DNA of 64,000 bases from Zeugodacus cucurbitae. Lineage: Eukaryota; Arthropoda; Insecta; Diptera; Tephritidae. The stretch lies in NCBI RefSeq assembly GCF_028554725.1, contig NC_071669.1:33222001-33286000 (forward strand), given 5' to 3'. Shown piece by piece: positions 21,462 to 33,113 of this stretch. The position numbers and the translations under genes were made by a program. The notes beneath the pieces are model-generated. The model saw only the letters and a program-made list of their open reading frames with translations. It made no database searches and was not told the origin of the DNA. The stretch's first letter is position 1. The number at the start of each line of letters is the position of its first letter.

Positions 21462-23865
21462 ATTTTATATATTTTCCTTTTGACAATGCTCAGCGCATTA
21501 AGGAGGAGGGAAAATTGCAACCATTTTTTTATTTGTGTTACACCTATTTTTTTGAGCCAAAATATGCCGAAAATTTTAGTTTTTTTTAATTAAAAATCTG
21601 TCAAACATTGAAATGTTAATATAAATTTTTTCCTTTGGTCATTAACTAGATTTATCCATTTTCTGTAGAAATATTTTTATTTTATTGATTTCAATGTCCA
21701 CAGCAAGAATCTTTTTTGGACAGATCATCGAAGATCAACAGTTGAGTTTTCGAAATTTTTAAATAAATAATTTAAATAAAACAACCCTTAATGGCACACG
21801 AAACTCCTACAGGAGAGAATTCAATAAAAATCTTTATAAAATTGTTCACTCCAAAAGCGTTGCTTTCGTTATTTTTTTTTTAATTTTCAGCGCATTCCGA
21901 AATAACAAACAGCGCCACAATTTCATCATCCGATGCCATAACGTCCTCTCACTTCAAAGATTGCAACTAAATGAGGTATGAACAACTTGTCGCATAAGTG
22001 TATAAAGAACAGACTTGCCGCTCGGTATGCATACATGTCTACAAGTGTATTTAAATATTGTTTATACGTGAATTTGGAGAAAAAACAAGTTCAGGTGTAT
22101 CCGAACATTATACACTCTCGCACCATAAATTCACTAGAATAACGAAAATCAATCACAGACAAAATATTAAACATTATTAGAATTACAAAGTTTTTGCATA
22201 TTTTCATAGGAACATATTTAAATTTATTTATATTAAATTAATTCATAACCAAGTACCAGATATACGAAAGCCAAGTCGCATAGGAGCTACTTTTCTCATT
22301 TCGATTTTTCTACTGCATTTGTTTTTTCGTCAAAATTGTTAAGGAAACATATCATGTATTAATTTTTGTTTTGTGTAAAACCTTTATAAGGGTACAAAGA
22401 GCAAAATAAAATGCATAAGAAAGCATGCGATTGCAAATAACTGTAAGTTTTTACTCTCTTATTATCCTATATTTTAATGTCCCGTGCGACATCAAAAAAC
22501 AACACTTATCACTGCATCGGAAATATAAGCAGAAAGCTGGCAAATTTTTGGGTATAAACAGTAAAATTTTATACAATTAAAATAAAGAAAACCTTGTTCA
22601 AAAATCGGAAGATTTGTGATTTTGGTAACTACTTCAAATTGGTCCCGTGCGACATCGTAGGTGTGAATTTAAAAATTTAAAATTATTTTTAGTCTTGTAA
22701 AATTTACTTAAGTATGTAAATATATACATTTACATTAATTATTAACATATGAGCAAAAACCGAACTTTAAATTCCACTGAAATAGCTATTCAAGTAGATT
22801 TTGGCGAAAATTATAGGCTTACAAATCAAAATAAGAGTGCTCATTTTAACAAGGTTGTCAGGAGAAAATCGTTTGCTTTTAAAAGTGACAAGTTCACGCT
22901 TGACATATTATTTTCTTGATAAATCTCTTAACTAAAATTAAGAAATCCTTTAGTTGCTTTTCTAAAATATTTATTTTTTTTAAGGTAACTGCTCTCAGTT
23001 TAAAATCTTATTTATTATATCAAGTCCGGTTGATTTTATAATACTCTTCATTAGAATAGAATTTTTTGTAAGGAGCCGTCGATGGAGTTTGTGCAGTTAT
23101 CAAAAGGAAAGTCTAGCAGATAATTTATATACCCATGGTCAACATTTTCTGAAAAGAACTGTATTTCACATTCATAATAATATTTTCATTTCATACTATA
23201 GAATTTTTGTTGTTTCTCGTTGGATGTTAGTTAAAATAAATAAATAAATACATTTACTAAATTTTTAAGCCATTTTATTGGACTAATTAAATAATTTCGT
23301 ATTATAACAACAAAATCAACACAAATATTATGTTGCAAAAAAACTGTCCGTGCGAATGTGGTATTTAATAAAAAAAAACTATAAATTATTTTTGGGTGAA
23401 ATTCATGTCAATTTTAAAGGCATCCATTCACAACGCTCTACAATCAAAAATTATTTGAATATTGCATCACAATTCGCTGAAATCTGCGTTTGAATCGTTG
23501 TCCCCAAAAACGACTTCCATTTTTTGTCCCGTGCGAATGCCTTGGTTTTTTGCAATTATCTTGAAAATGAAAACCGTTCAAAAAACAACCTTAACACTAA
23601 ATGTAGAACTAATGAAGGGCTATTAAAAAATACTACTGTCAAAATTAAAAAACCTCTTACTTCATACTTTTTTTAGTTGAAAGCTGTACGATTATCACGT
23701 TCGACATGGCGGAAATGCCCATATATAGAATGTGGAGGCTGGGGTAAATCCAGGACCGATTTCACATAATTTTGCTAAGATATCCCACATATCATCATCA
23801 TCATCATTTGACTCTACACCTCTCTGTGAGCTTTGGCTTTCGGTTATTGTTATAATGGCTATGCT
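21462..23865. other. AT-rich intergenic DNA with recurrent GTCCCGTGCGA motifs
   Basis: No supportable gene in 2.4 kb. GTCCCGTGCGACATC occurs exactly at 22479 and 22642, and variants GTCCGTGCGAAT and GTCCCGTGCGAAT at 23346 and 23526. A possible 3' splice site (T-run then TTTTCAG) near 21890 has no exon I can recognise after it. Confidence 0.5.
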
Positions 23866-24345
23866 ACACTAGAAATACAGTATTTGTGCAAAGTTTTTTC
23901 CAATATCTTCACTGGTGCTTACTTATATAATATATTGTATGTTATTCAATATTCAATAGTATTTTCTGAGACTTGGTTTCTGACTTATAAGTGGACGCAG
24001 CCACGCCTATTTAAAATTTTGTAAACCATTTTGAGTGCAGCTCTTCTATACCATTTTTACCATATAATTTAAGGTTTCTGGTGTTTGCCCTTACGGAATT
24101 AAAATATTATCAGTAGTTTTCAACATAACAATCACAATCAGATTTCCTCCATTTTTTAACTGTATAAGGAAATGGCTAAAAGAAACGACCGCAGAGAATT
24201 TGGTTGATATAGCTTTAGTAGCTTAAGAGATATGTACAAAAACCTAAGTAGGAACGAGTACACGCCCTTTTTTTACTTTTATAGCTTTATTTATGGTTTA
24301 GTTATAGTCATAAATAAGTTTCGGTTTTCGCCAGAGTGTAACAAC
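23866..24345 (-). repeat. Degenerate CTCTCGCA-family repeat, reversed and end-less
   Basis: In reversed order this contains the segments ACAGTATTTGTGCAAAG, GTGCAGCTCTTCT, CTGTATAAGGAAATGGCTAA, ACGACCGCAGAGAATTTGGT and TTATGGTTTAGTTATAGTCAT, all of which have counterparts in 20261-21461 or 38100-38300. Many indels and loss of both ends show it is old. Confidence 0.65.
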
Positions 24346-24918
24346 GATGCCGCAAAATATAGGCTCTCAAACGGGGGTCACTATACTTCTATTTAGAAAC
24401 AGTTAACATTCAGTAAAAATGAAGGCATATTTTAGTTTAGTTTTAAAGGTATATTATTGATGCATTAAACACATTGACGACAGCAAGTGCCAAACAGCAT
24501 CTGTCAAATATTAATAACATTTTTATGGATATTTAGACAACAGATCGACTTCACGGCAGCAGGTTGTTGCTGGTGTTGTCGCTGTTGCTGTCGCCAACTT
24601 GAAAATATTTCTAAAGCTCCATAACTCACGAATACGTAAGCGTACATTTGACAGATCGAGTTGAATACACATGTTCTTATGCGATGAGCTACATAGCATA
24701 CGAATATTTACGCAACCCGCGCTTTGAAATTTCGACCAAGTATTCAAATACGCATAGAAGTTGAAAAATTTCTGGGATGCATAAACACAGCAACATTCAC
24801 ATTCATAAGAACAGCAACCAACATTACGTTGTTTACTAGTTTGCATGTATTCATTACTTAAGATCGTTTTCTTTGATTCAATATAAATATTTTGTGAGGT
24901 ATAATACATCCTCTCTAG
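24346..24918. other. Unassigned; contains an unrecognised minus-strand ORF
   Basis: A 135-codon minus-strand frame (24523-24930) is cysteine-rich in its middle (CCSYECECCC) and ends with an alanine/threonine-rich low-complexity run. It has no domain I recognise, and its start overlaps the terminal repeat of the adjacent MITE. Probably not a gene. Confidence 0.25.
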
Positions 24919-24920
24919 TA

Positions 24921-25471
24921 CCCGAGACACAAATGTAGTACTATTGTTCGTACAAATACCAGATGTGTGTCACCAAATACTAGCACTTTACCATTTGAGC
25001 AATGTAGTATTTTGCTGGTAAAAATATCAGCATTTTTTTGTGGTATAAGAAACCTGGGAGAGAGCTTATATACAAAAGCTTTTTAAAATATTTTGTCAAA
25101 ATGACTTTTCAAAAATAAATAAATAAAATGGAAAATATAAAAAATTTTCACAAGTTTTTTTTTCAAACGCTAGTGTCATGTATCACCTTATTTTGATGGC
25201 CGTAAGCGACGGGCTTTTAAGATACATTTCAACTACTTCTGTTTTTTGTGCAGAAAATACATATTTTTGCCATTTTTTTGTAATTTTAAAAATTGCTTGC
25301 TCTATTACACATATGTAAATATTTATTGTTTAAATTTTTTTGAAATATCTCATGTCTGTGAAACAAAGTTGGTATTTCAGTTTACTACAAATCGATGTGT
25401 GTCAATGTACGTAGTAAACACAATACCATAATATTTTTATCATGGTATTGTTACTACATGTGTGTCTCGGG
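24921..25471. mobile_element. TA-flanked MITE, copy 1 (551 bp)
   Basis: The ends are CCCGAGACACAAATGTAGTA and the inverted TACATGTGTGTCTCGGG, flanked by TA on both sides (24919-24920, 25472-25473), as in Tc1/mariner-type insertions. Internal motifs: ATACCAGATGTGTGTCACCA and TAGTATTTTGCTGGTAA. It carries no transposase; the short frame at 25246-25431 is shared with copy 2 but has no motif. Confidence 0.75.
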
Positions 25472-25508
25472 TATAGCATTTACAATAAGTAATATAAATT
25501 TGGTTATA

Positions 25509-26032
25509 ACCGAGACACACATGTAGTAACAATACTATTGTTCGTACGAATACCAGATGTGTGTCACCAAATACCAGCACTTTACTATGTGAGCAATGTA
25601 GTATTTTGCTGGTAACAATATCAGCATTGTTTATGTGGTATTTCACTAAACACAGCTGAAAATAGGTTTGATACCTAGGAGAGAACTCATATACAAAAGC
25701 TTTTCAAAATATTTTGTCAAAATGACTTTTCAAAAATAAATAAAAATAAAGGAAAATAAGAAATTTTTCAGAATTTATTTTTTCAAAAACGCTAAGATTG
25801 TTACACGATTCGGAGATGTAATTTAACGACTTCTGTGTTTTGTGAAGAAAATACGTGTTTTTGTATTATTTCTCCATTTTATAAATGTGAATGTTTATTG
25901 TTTACAATTTTTTGAAATATCGAATGTCTATGTAACAAATACTAGTATATGGGTTTACTACATATCGATGTGTAGTAAACACAATACCATAATACTTTTA
26001 TCATGGTATTGTTCCTACATGTGTGTCTCGGG
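25509..26032. mobile_element. TA-flanked MITE, copy 2 (about 524 bp)
   Basis: Same family and orientation as 24921-25471, separated from it by only 37 bp. The left end is ACCGAGACACACATGTAGTA and the right end TACATGTGTGTCTCGGG followed by TA. The left TA is offset by one base. Internal divergence between the two copies is clearly visible, with several indels and substitutions. Confidence 0.75.
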
Positions 26033-26390
26033 TATTAGTGAAATTTTAATAAATGAATAAACAAGTTTATATTCAACTTTTAGGTTGCATAACTTTTTAA
26101 CCAAAACTACGACACATATCAGTTGTGCCAGAATTTGTCAAAGAACGACATATCACAAAATATGTAACACATATTTTCATAGAGTGAAGTTGATTTACTT
26201 TTCAGAAAGAACGACATATTTTGTGTTGCAAAGATATTTGGGAAAAGATAATTAAATTTCATAAATTTTAATAATTTCATAAGTAATTCCAGCATAACGT
26301 AATTTTGCCAGAAGAAGCGTAAAATAGCTTTGGTATATCATTTGTAATAACAATCCATTATTTAAGACAAATAAATCGATCTATTTACAC
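26033..26390. other. Unassigned AT-rich spacer
   Basis: Contains two similar stretches around AACGACATAT (near 26145 and 26210) and nothing recognisable as a gene. Confidence 0.5.
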
Positions 26391-27645
26391 ATTTTTATAC
26401 TCTCGCAACAAAAGATGCTAAAGAGAGTATTATAGTTTTGTTCACATAACGGTTGTTTGTAACACCTAAAACTAAAAGAGTTAGATATAGAGTCATATAT
26501 ACCAAAGAGAACAGGGTGACGAGTAGATTTTAAATCCGGATGTCTGTCCTTCTGTCCGTCTGTGCAAGCTGTAACTTGAGTAAAAATTAAGATATCTTGA
26601 CGAAACTTGGCCATAAATAGTCCTTGGCACCATAAGAAGATCAAGTTCGAAAATGGGCAGAATCGGACCATTGCCACGCCCACAAAATGGCGAAAACCAA
26701 AAACACATAAAGTGCCATAACTAAGCCATAAATGAAGATATAAAAGTAAAATTTGGAATAAAGGATCGCAAGAATTTTTTGGGGAAGTGGGCGTGGCCCC
26801 GCCCTTAAATTTGTATTTAACTCGCAAACTAATAAAGCTATATAAACCAAACTTTCTGCAGTCGGTTCTCTTACATACCCCACCACACACCATGAAAATA
26901 GTTGAAATAGTGGGTTAACTAACTAACGAAAAACGTCAGAAACACTAAACTTTGCAGAAGAATTAACAAAAGGGAGCTGTACTCAGATTTTTTTACAAAA
27001 TGTAAAATGGATGTGGCATCGCCCACTTATGGGTCAAAAACCATATCTCAGGAACTACTCGACCGATTCGAATGAAATTCGGTATATAATATTTTCTTGA
27101 CACCCTGATAACACGGACAAAAAATGACCGAAATCGGTTCACAACCACTACTACTTTCCTTAAAACTCAATTTTGAAATCCATCTTATTCCTTCACTATA
27201 TAATGTAAACATAAGGAACCAATGAAGATAACGGAATAAAACTTTACACAATTAGTGCATATCATCTCTGGATTCACTTGTGAAAAAATTGTCGAAAACG
27301 GACCATAACTTTTCAAGGCCCTAGATATCGAACATGTTGAACTCATTTTTACCGAAAATATGGGTAAATCTCTCAGATATTCAATTTAATTCAGAGGAAA
27401 TTGTTTTCTTCTAATAGTGTGTCTCTGTTCAAAAAATTATTAAAATCGGGTCATAACATTTCCATATACCTCATTGTAGGTTTTTCAAAAGTATCTTCTC
27501 CTATCTCCCATATACCTAATTATAGGTTTTTTCAAAAATACGGTGAGCTTTATTCCCCATATATGTATTGGTTAAATTTCTTCAATAAATTGCGAGAGTA
27601 TAAAATGTTCGGTTGCACCCGAACTTAGCCTTTCCTTACTTGTTT
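26391..27645 (+). repeat. CTCTCGCA-family dispersed repeat, complete copy 2
   Basis: Starts ATTTTTATACTCTCGCAAC and ends GCGAGAGTATAAAATGTTCG then GTTGCACCCGAACTTAGCC and CCTTACTTGTTT. Its 3' part (27100-27600) contains a stretch missing from copy 1 but matched by the reversed copy at 62176-62421, including two adjacent versions of ACCTNATTRTAGGTTTTTCAAAA. The minus-strand open frame at 26381-26893 is judged compositional. Confidence 0.8.
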
Positions 27646-27870
27646 GAATAACAATTTTCACATTAAACAAAATATTTAAACATTATCGAAGTTAAAGGTT
27701 TTAGTACGGCAGCAATGAAATTGCTGTCGCTGCCGCTTTCAAAATGTTCAAGAAGCATGCTTCCAGACGACATAGATTCGCCGTCGCTTCATCGTGAAGG
27801 ACAGTCGCCTATGTGTTCAAAGCATCACTAAAAAAAATTACAAGCAAACAAACAAACATATAAAAGTATA
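27646..27870. other. Unassigned spacer
   Basis: A moderately GC-rich stretch at 27705-27820 (CGGCAGCAATGAAATTGCTG, a hairpin-like inverted repeat) that I cannot assign. Confidence 0.4.
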
Positions 27871-28145
27871 CAGTAATCTCCGCTTAAGTGCCTCTTCTTA
27901 ACATTCAAGACTTTTGAGACACTTAAGCGGGGAAGGCGCTTAAATTAATCTCGCTTCGTGGTACTTACCAAGCTTTTGCTCAAATACTTCGATCTAATAT
28001 TTTATCTTTTACAATGAATATCACATTTATTTCTTATTAATAAAATAATACTTATTAATAACAAAAATATGAAATAAAAACATTACAAAACTATGTACAT
28101 ATATGACAATGCCGCAAAGTATTGTTACTTAAGCAGGGATCACTG
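27871..28145. mobile_element. Tc1/mariner-like MITE, 275 bp
   Basis: Left end CAGTAATCTCCGCTTAAGTG at 27871. The right end, reverse complemented, is CAGTGATCCCTGCTTAAGTA, matching at about 16 of 20 bases. TA precedes the left end. An internal inverted GACACTTAAGCGGGG lies 40 bp from the left end. A second fragment of the family is at 20165-20260. Confidence 0.55.
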
Positions 28146-28159
28146 AATATGTAAACAGG

Positions 28160-28524
28160 TGATAACAGTGATAACAGGTTCAATAAAAAGGCAACGTTGT
28201 AACGTCGAGGCCGGAGCATGTACGTTTATTAGAGGTAAAATACAAAATGAGCTTAAAATATTATTGAACTGTTTTTGAACCTAAAAGCTGTTTTTGAACC
28301 TAAGTGTATGCAGTTATATACACGTCGAATCAGCATAGCAGTCGCTTGCGACATAGGCAAGTGTCGGGTCTCCGCTGCTGAATGGCTGGGTAACGAACTT
28401 ATTCGTCAGCAGAATATTGCAATGTAAACAAAGTGCAATTCATCAGTTTTTCATTTTAACATTGTTAACAAAAAGGGTATTCTTATGATATAAACAAAAT
28501 GTGAAATTCTTATGTGTTAACTAC
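28160..28524 (-). mobile_element. Putative 3' LTR of an errantivirus-like element
   Basis: On the minus strand a purine-rich tract (plus-strand ACTCCCCACTC at 28523-28533) is followed at once by AGTTAACACATAAG, the kind of start used by Gypsy/errantivirus LTRs. An AATAAA signal follows at about 28230 on the same strand. I could not fix the distal LTR end, and no second LTR is in the window. It lies directly downstream of an env-like remnant in the same orientation. Confidence 0.4.
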
Positions 28525-28534
28525 TCCCCACTCA

Positions 28535-28985
28535 AGCTCCGACCGCCCTCGGTTATTTTGTAGTTGTTAATGATGTGGTTGTTCGTCCTCTGGAGTTGGG
28601 GCCTGCTGATCACAGGATCGTGACTGATGATGCTGAGTAGAGACAACCCTGCTACGTCTGGCGAGATGTTAATTCACGCGTCGAATTACATATTTTGTGC
28701 ACTTGATTGTGACAGAAGAGAGAAATGTGACTAGATGTGTCCCATTTGCAGTAACCTTAGGACCATCATCTGTGCTAACTTTCGCAGTGCTCTCGTTGAT
28801 AATGATAATGTCGTCATCGAATTGTGCTTGCTTGTGACTTGCTTTAGGCGAAATGCTCTGGTATCAAGTATCATTTTATATTTGCTCTGAGTGCGTTCGA
28901 TTGTCATGTAAACATCGGATGGTGCTATGCTTTTATTGGCATCTGCTGGAATTTTATTTAAAAAGATAACTTTGTAAAACAAAAT
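28535..28985 (-). pseudogene. Errantivirus-like envelope C-terminal remnant (Ty3/Gypsy)
   Basis: Minus-strand frames in this interval, broken by at least one frame change near 28810, resemble the C-terminal part of insect errantivirus envelope proteins in residue pattern. Their position just before a purine tract and LTR-like sequence supports this. It is old, short and unable to encode a whole protein. The upstream part was lost or displaced where LINE B ends at about 29129. Confidence 0.4.
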
Positions 28986-29128
28986 CTCTAAAATAAATTT
29001 CTATTGCTGCTTCTTTTTCTCATCCCGATTATTTCTATATAGAAAATACTTGGTGTGTCCCCAAGTATCTTGCAATTTATTACTTGGCCATCTTGGTAAT
29101 TTTTGAAAATATTTTTGAATAAAATAAT

Positions 29129-29265
29129 TTTTTTTTTTTTCATATAATTCTTTATTTATTGAATCTGCTCTTTGGAGCCTAACAATAAGTTATAAAATCT
29201 TAATTCTAATTAAAACTAGACAAGCTCAACCAATTGATTGAGTTGTTTTGGTGAAACGTTGCTCC
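29129..29265 (-). other. 3' UTR and poly(A) tail of Jockey-clade LINE B
   Basis: On the minus strand ORF2 stops at 29266 and is followed by about 120 bp of non-coding sequence and a pure A-run (plus-strand T-run at about 29129-29142). The sequence just before the tail (plus-strand CTTTATTTATTGAATCTGCT) recurs at 41411 in the related LINE C, marking a shared 3' end. Confidence 0.8.
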
Positions 29266-31930
29266 TCAGTGTGCTGGCATATCTCTTCTTTTTAGACGTG
29301 ATTGATTACAAGAATGTAATAAAGCATTAGCCAATGGGTTTGGGTGATCGCGGAGTTTGGACAAATATTTATTTCTGCTGTTCTCTACTTCTTTCTTTAC
29401 CATGAGAATACCAAGATCTTTATGGATATTTTCATTACGCATATACCATGGTGAGCACGTGATTGTTCTAAGCATTTTTGATTGGAATCTCTGAATTATA
29501 TCGATATTGGTTGCACAGGTCGTACCCCACAGTTGGATGCCGTACATCCAAATCGGCTTTATGACCGCGTTGTATAATAGAACTTTGTTGTCTAGGCTAA
29601 GTTTTGAATTTTTATTTAAAAGCCAATTTAAATGTGCTGCTCTTATCTTCATGCAGGTTATTTTGCACGATATGTGTTTTCTCCACGTGAGCCTTCTATC
29701 CAAGTGAATACCAAGATATGTTACTTCAGTCGCTTGGGGTACTAAAATATTGTTCATTTTAACTGCCGGACACGTTTTTGGTCTTAGAGAAAATGTAACA
29801 TGCTTGCACTTCTGTTCGTTTACATTTATACGCCAGTTTGCTAGCCTTTCTTCGACAAAAACCAAATGCGCTCCTAATACTTTTGATGCTATAATTGGGC
29901 ATTTGTTTCGGCTCACTAAAGCTGTGTCATCCGCAAAAGTTGATGTCAAAATATTACTAGCTGTTGGAAGGTCTGCTGTATATATTATGTATAGAGTTGG
30001 CCCTAAAACACTGCCCTGAGGTACACCAGCTTTTATTGGTCGTTCTTCAGATATGAAGTCTCCTACTTTGACAGTAAACTTTCTATTTTTTTAAATAAGA
30101 CTCCAAGGTTTTATGCATTTCGAGAGGTAAGCTTTTTTTAATCTTATATAAAAGCCCGTCATGCCACACTTTATCGAACGCCTGAGCCACATCTAGAAAT
30201 AAAGCAGAACAGTACTCTCTATACTCGAACGCCCTTCTGATTTCGTTAGTAATTCTATTTACTTGTTCTACAGTGCCATGTTTTGCACGAAAACCGAATT
30301 GGTGCGTTGGTATTACATTATTTTCAAGGAGGAAAGGAGACATCTTTGATAGTAACACTTTTTCAAATATTTTAGAAAGACAGGGTAGAAGACTGATTGG
30401 TCTGTATGAAGACGGCTGTGTCAAGTCTTTACCTGTTTTCTCTATCATGCTGATCTGCGACTTTTTCCATGAACTTGGATAGTACCCGAAACTGAGAATA
30501 GCGTTAAAGAGCAAGGAGAGTACTGTTAAAGCAATATTTGGTAACTCAATTAGCATTTTTGGAGTAATTTTATCGTGTCCTGCCGACTTTTTAGGATTCA
30601 GCTCTTTTATGATTTTAATAATTTCAGAAGATGACGTTTGAATAGACCCAAGCGACTCGTTAGCGCTATTGGAGATGATTGGCAGCTTAAAGCTGTTCTT
30701 TGGGCAATTAGGTTGAAATACCTTTTCTAGGTGATTTGCGAAACAATTTGCCTTATCCTCGTCACTTCTTGCCCAGTTTCCACCCAAGCCTCTTATAGGC
30801 AAGTTGGAGTCGACTGGAGGCTTCATTGACTTTTGGGCTTTCCAAAGAGAATTTCCTTTGTTTGAATTTGGACACAGTTTCTTTATATAATTGTGAGTGT
30901 GGTATTCTTCCTCACGTTTAAGCGCTGTTTTTAGTTTTCGTACAGCATATTTTAGTTGCAGCTGAGTAGAAGGGGAGCGATTTAACTGCCATTCACGTCT
31001 AGCTCGCCTTTTTTCATTTACAAGCTTTTCTATTTCATTATTAGTGAGTTTTCTGCGGATAATCGGTTTATTGCTTATGTTTGGTGTTGCTATGACAGCT
31101 GCATTTGATATTACATCATTAAATTCTCTTATACCTTCATTAATATCTCTTTCTGTATCTATTTTTACATCAATATTAATGTGGCTACTCACATATTTTT
31201 TGTATTTTAACCAGTTCGTTTTGTGAGATGTTAGACCCACCTTTGGCTCAACGAATATGGGTTCTTCACACAACTTTATTAGTACAGGTGAATGATCTGA
31301 AGATAAGTCTGTACATGTATCAACTGTCACAAGTGATCTATCTATATTTTTGGTTACAGCGAAATCAATTAAATCTGGTATTTTGTTACGATCACTGGGC
31401 CAGTATGTAGGCTTACCAGGAGATATTATATCAAGGTTATTGTGGTTCATAATGGTTTGGTACAACTGGCGTCCTTTCGGATTATTAAGACGTGACCCCC
31501 AGTACATGTGTTTTGCAATATAATCTCCACCTGCTAGAAATCTATGACCTAGCGTTCCAAAGAAGTCTTTAAATTCGCTATCTGTAATTTTAAAACGAGG
31601 TGGGCAGTATAAAGCCGATAGATTTAAATCACAACCACGATCTTTTAACGATATTGTTGTAGCTTGTAACTGTGCTGTAGCATGAGAACCCAGAGTAAAG
31701 TGGTTTAACCGATTTCTAACCAATACTGCCGTTCCGCCATGTGCTTTTCCATCCGGGTGATTTGTAACATACAGTCTAAATCCCGGTATTTTAAAATTGT
31801 TTTTGTTTGTCAGATGAGTCTCTGATATTAACATTACATCTATATTTTTTTCAGACAGAAATCTAATTATCTCTAGTTTATGTTGGTTAACACCGTTAGC
31901 GTTCCATATACAAATGTTTAGTATGCTCAT
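29266..31930 (-). pseudogene. LINE B ORF2: endonuclease-reverse transcriptase (Jockey clade), frameshifted
   Basis: ORF2 of a non-LTR retrotransposon. The N-terminal APE-like endonuclease starts with CIWNANGVNQHKLEI and has ISETHLT; the RT has SSYRPISLLPCLSKIFEKVL, ALFLDVAQAFDKVWHDG, GVPQGSVLGPTLYIIYTADL and FADDTALVS; the thumb/C-terminus ends near LKRRDMPAH. Two defects: one extra A in an A-run near 30085 turns ESYLKNRQ into ESYLKK-stop and splits the ORF (29266 to about 30080 and 30083-31930), and the endonuclease motif GGDYNAKH of LINE A reads GGDYIAKH here, replacing the catalytic Asn. The start codon overlaps the ORF1 stop (ATGA). Apart from these the protein is nearly full length (about 885 codons). 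Confidence 0.9.
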
Positions 31931-33113
31931 TTTTTACTTAATAAGGTTTGCAGCATTTGGTTTTGTGATTTTATTAAATCTTGGATCATGTTTTGCATCG
32001 TAGACATGAATTGTGTCATACATTGTGTCAGATTTAGAATCATATTTTCAATACCACTATTTGGAGGATTTTGCGGTGGTTGCATTTGTACATTGTTGCC
32101 TTTTACAACATTGGCATAGCTCCCTTGTACAGTATTATTTTTAATATTACTAGATTTAGGAATATGGTCTGTGATATCTATAATGTCAGTACGGGGAGTA
32201 TGTAACATTTGGTTACGTCGTGCTTGAATTCCCTGTGACAACTTCGATTTCAAATCTTTATAAACAGGACAACCCCTGTAGTTGGCAGTGTGATCCTCCA
32301 CAGTTGCTGCATTTTTTGTTTAAATCCTCTTTCTTGAGGATACATTTTGAAGTGGGATGTAAATCTCCACATACCACACAAACACTGCGTAGAGTGCAAT
32401 AAGATTTGGTATGCCCATACTCTTGGCAGTTGGTGCATTGTACCGGACCGTTTCTTTTGTGTGGTTCTTCTACGGTTACTCTACGGTGCAGCAAATATTT
32501 TAAATTATATATTGGATGCACTTCGTTCTTTTTAAGCTGGTTAGAATTCGGCATCAATTCAATTCTAAACATTGGTTGTGGTACTTTGTTTCTGTTAAAG
32601 ATGTTTACGACAGTTTTAACTTCAAAGCCACATTCTTCAAGAGCTTCTTTGATTTCACTAGAGTCTACAGATGACTCTATACCTTTAATTACTACAGCTA
32701 GGCCCTTTGAGCTCTTCAACTGATAGGAATAATAATTTTTGTTTTTATCCGACAAAAACTTTACAACATCCATAAAACTTTTCTCAGTGTATGTCTGTAT
32801 TTTCGTTTCATCTATATTGCCTTTTTTTAAAGGCACTATATGAAAGTTTTTTGTACCTACAATTTCGCTTAATTTAGCAACAAGAGTATTTGAGCTACGC
32901 TCGCGCAAATATATTGGGGGCGGTTTGGCATACGCGACTGTGGTGGTACCCTTCGCATCATCATCAGAACCATTGCTTAGTACGGCAAATCTGTTGCCAT
33001 TTAAAACGTCAGGTTTATTCTTGGTTGGCGTGCCGCCTAGAAATTTTTTAGGATTGACCGCTGACTTCACAGGACTTAATTTCCTTTTAATATTGACGTA
33101 GCGGTCAATGCCA
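31927..33113 (-). pseudogene. LINE B ORF1: Gag-like zinc-knuckle protein, 5' truncated and frameshifted
   Basis: Nucleic-acid-binding ORF1 of LINE B. Visible from the middle: GIDRYVNIKRK, the conserved PPPIYLRERSSN segment, a central RNA-binding-like domain ending in the PRE_C2HC-type region, then the CCHC knuckles CTNCQEYGHTKSYC, CVVCGDLHPTSKC and CSNCGGSH. A 2-nt deletion near 32297 (GGAAATCAC to GGATCAC) breaks the third knuckle. The rest (YRGCPVYKDLKSKL and the C-terminal MxQF..MQNM helix) continues in another frame (31927-32301). The 5' end was lost at 33113, where it joins LINE A through a 54-bp filler. Confidence 0.85.

Noticed and set aside
24523..24930. Host gene encoding a 135-residue cysteine-rich protein
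   Set aside because: No recognisable domain, it overlaps a MITE end, and the low-complexity tail derives from a (TTGCTG)n-like stretch.
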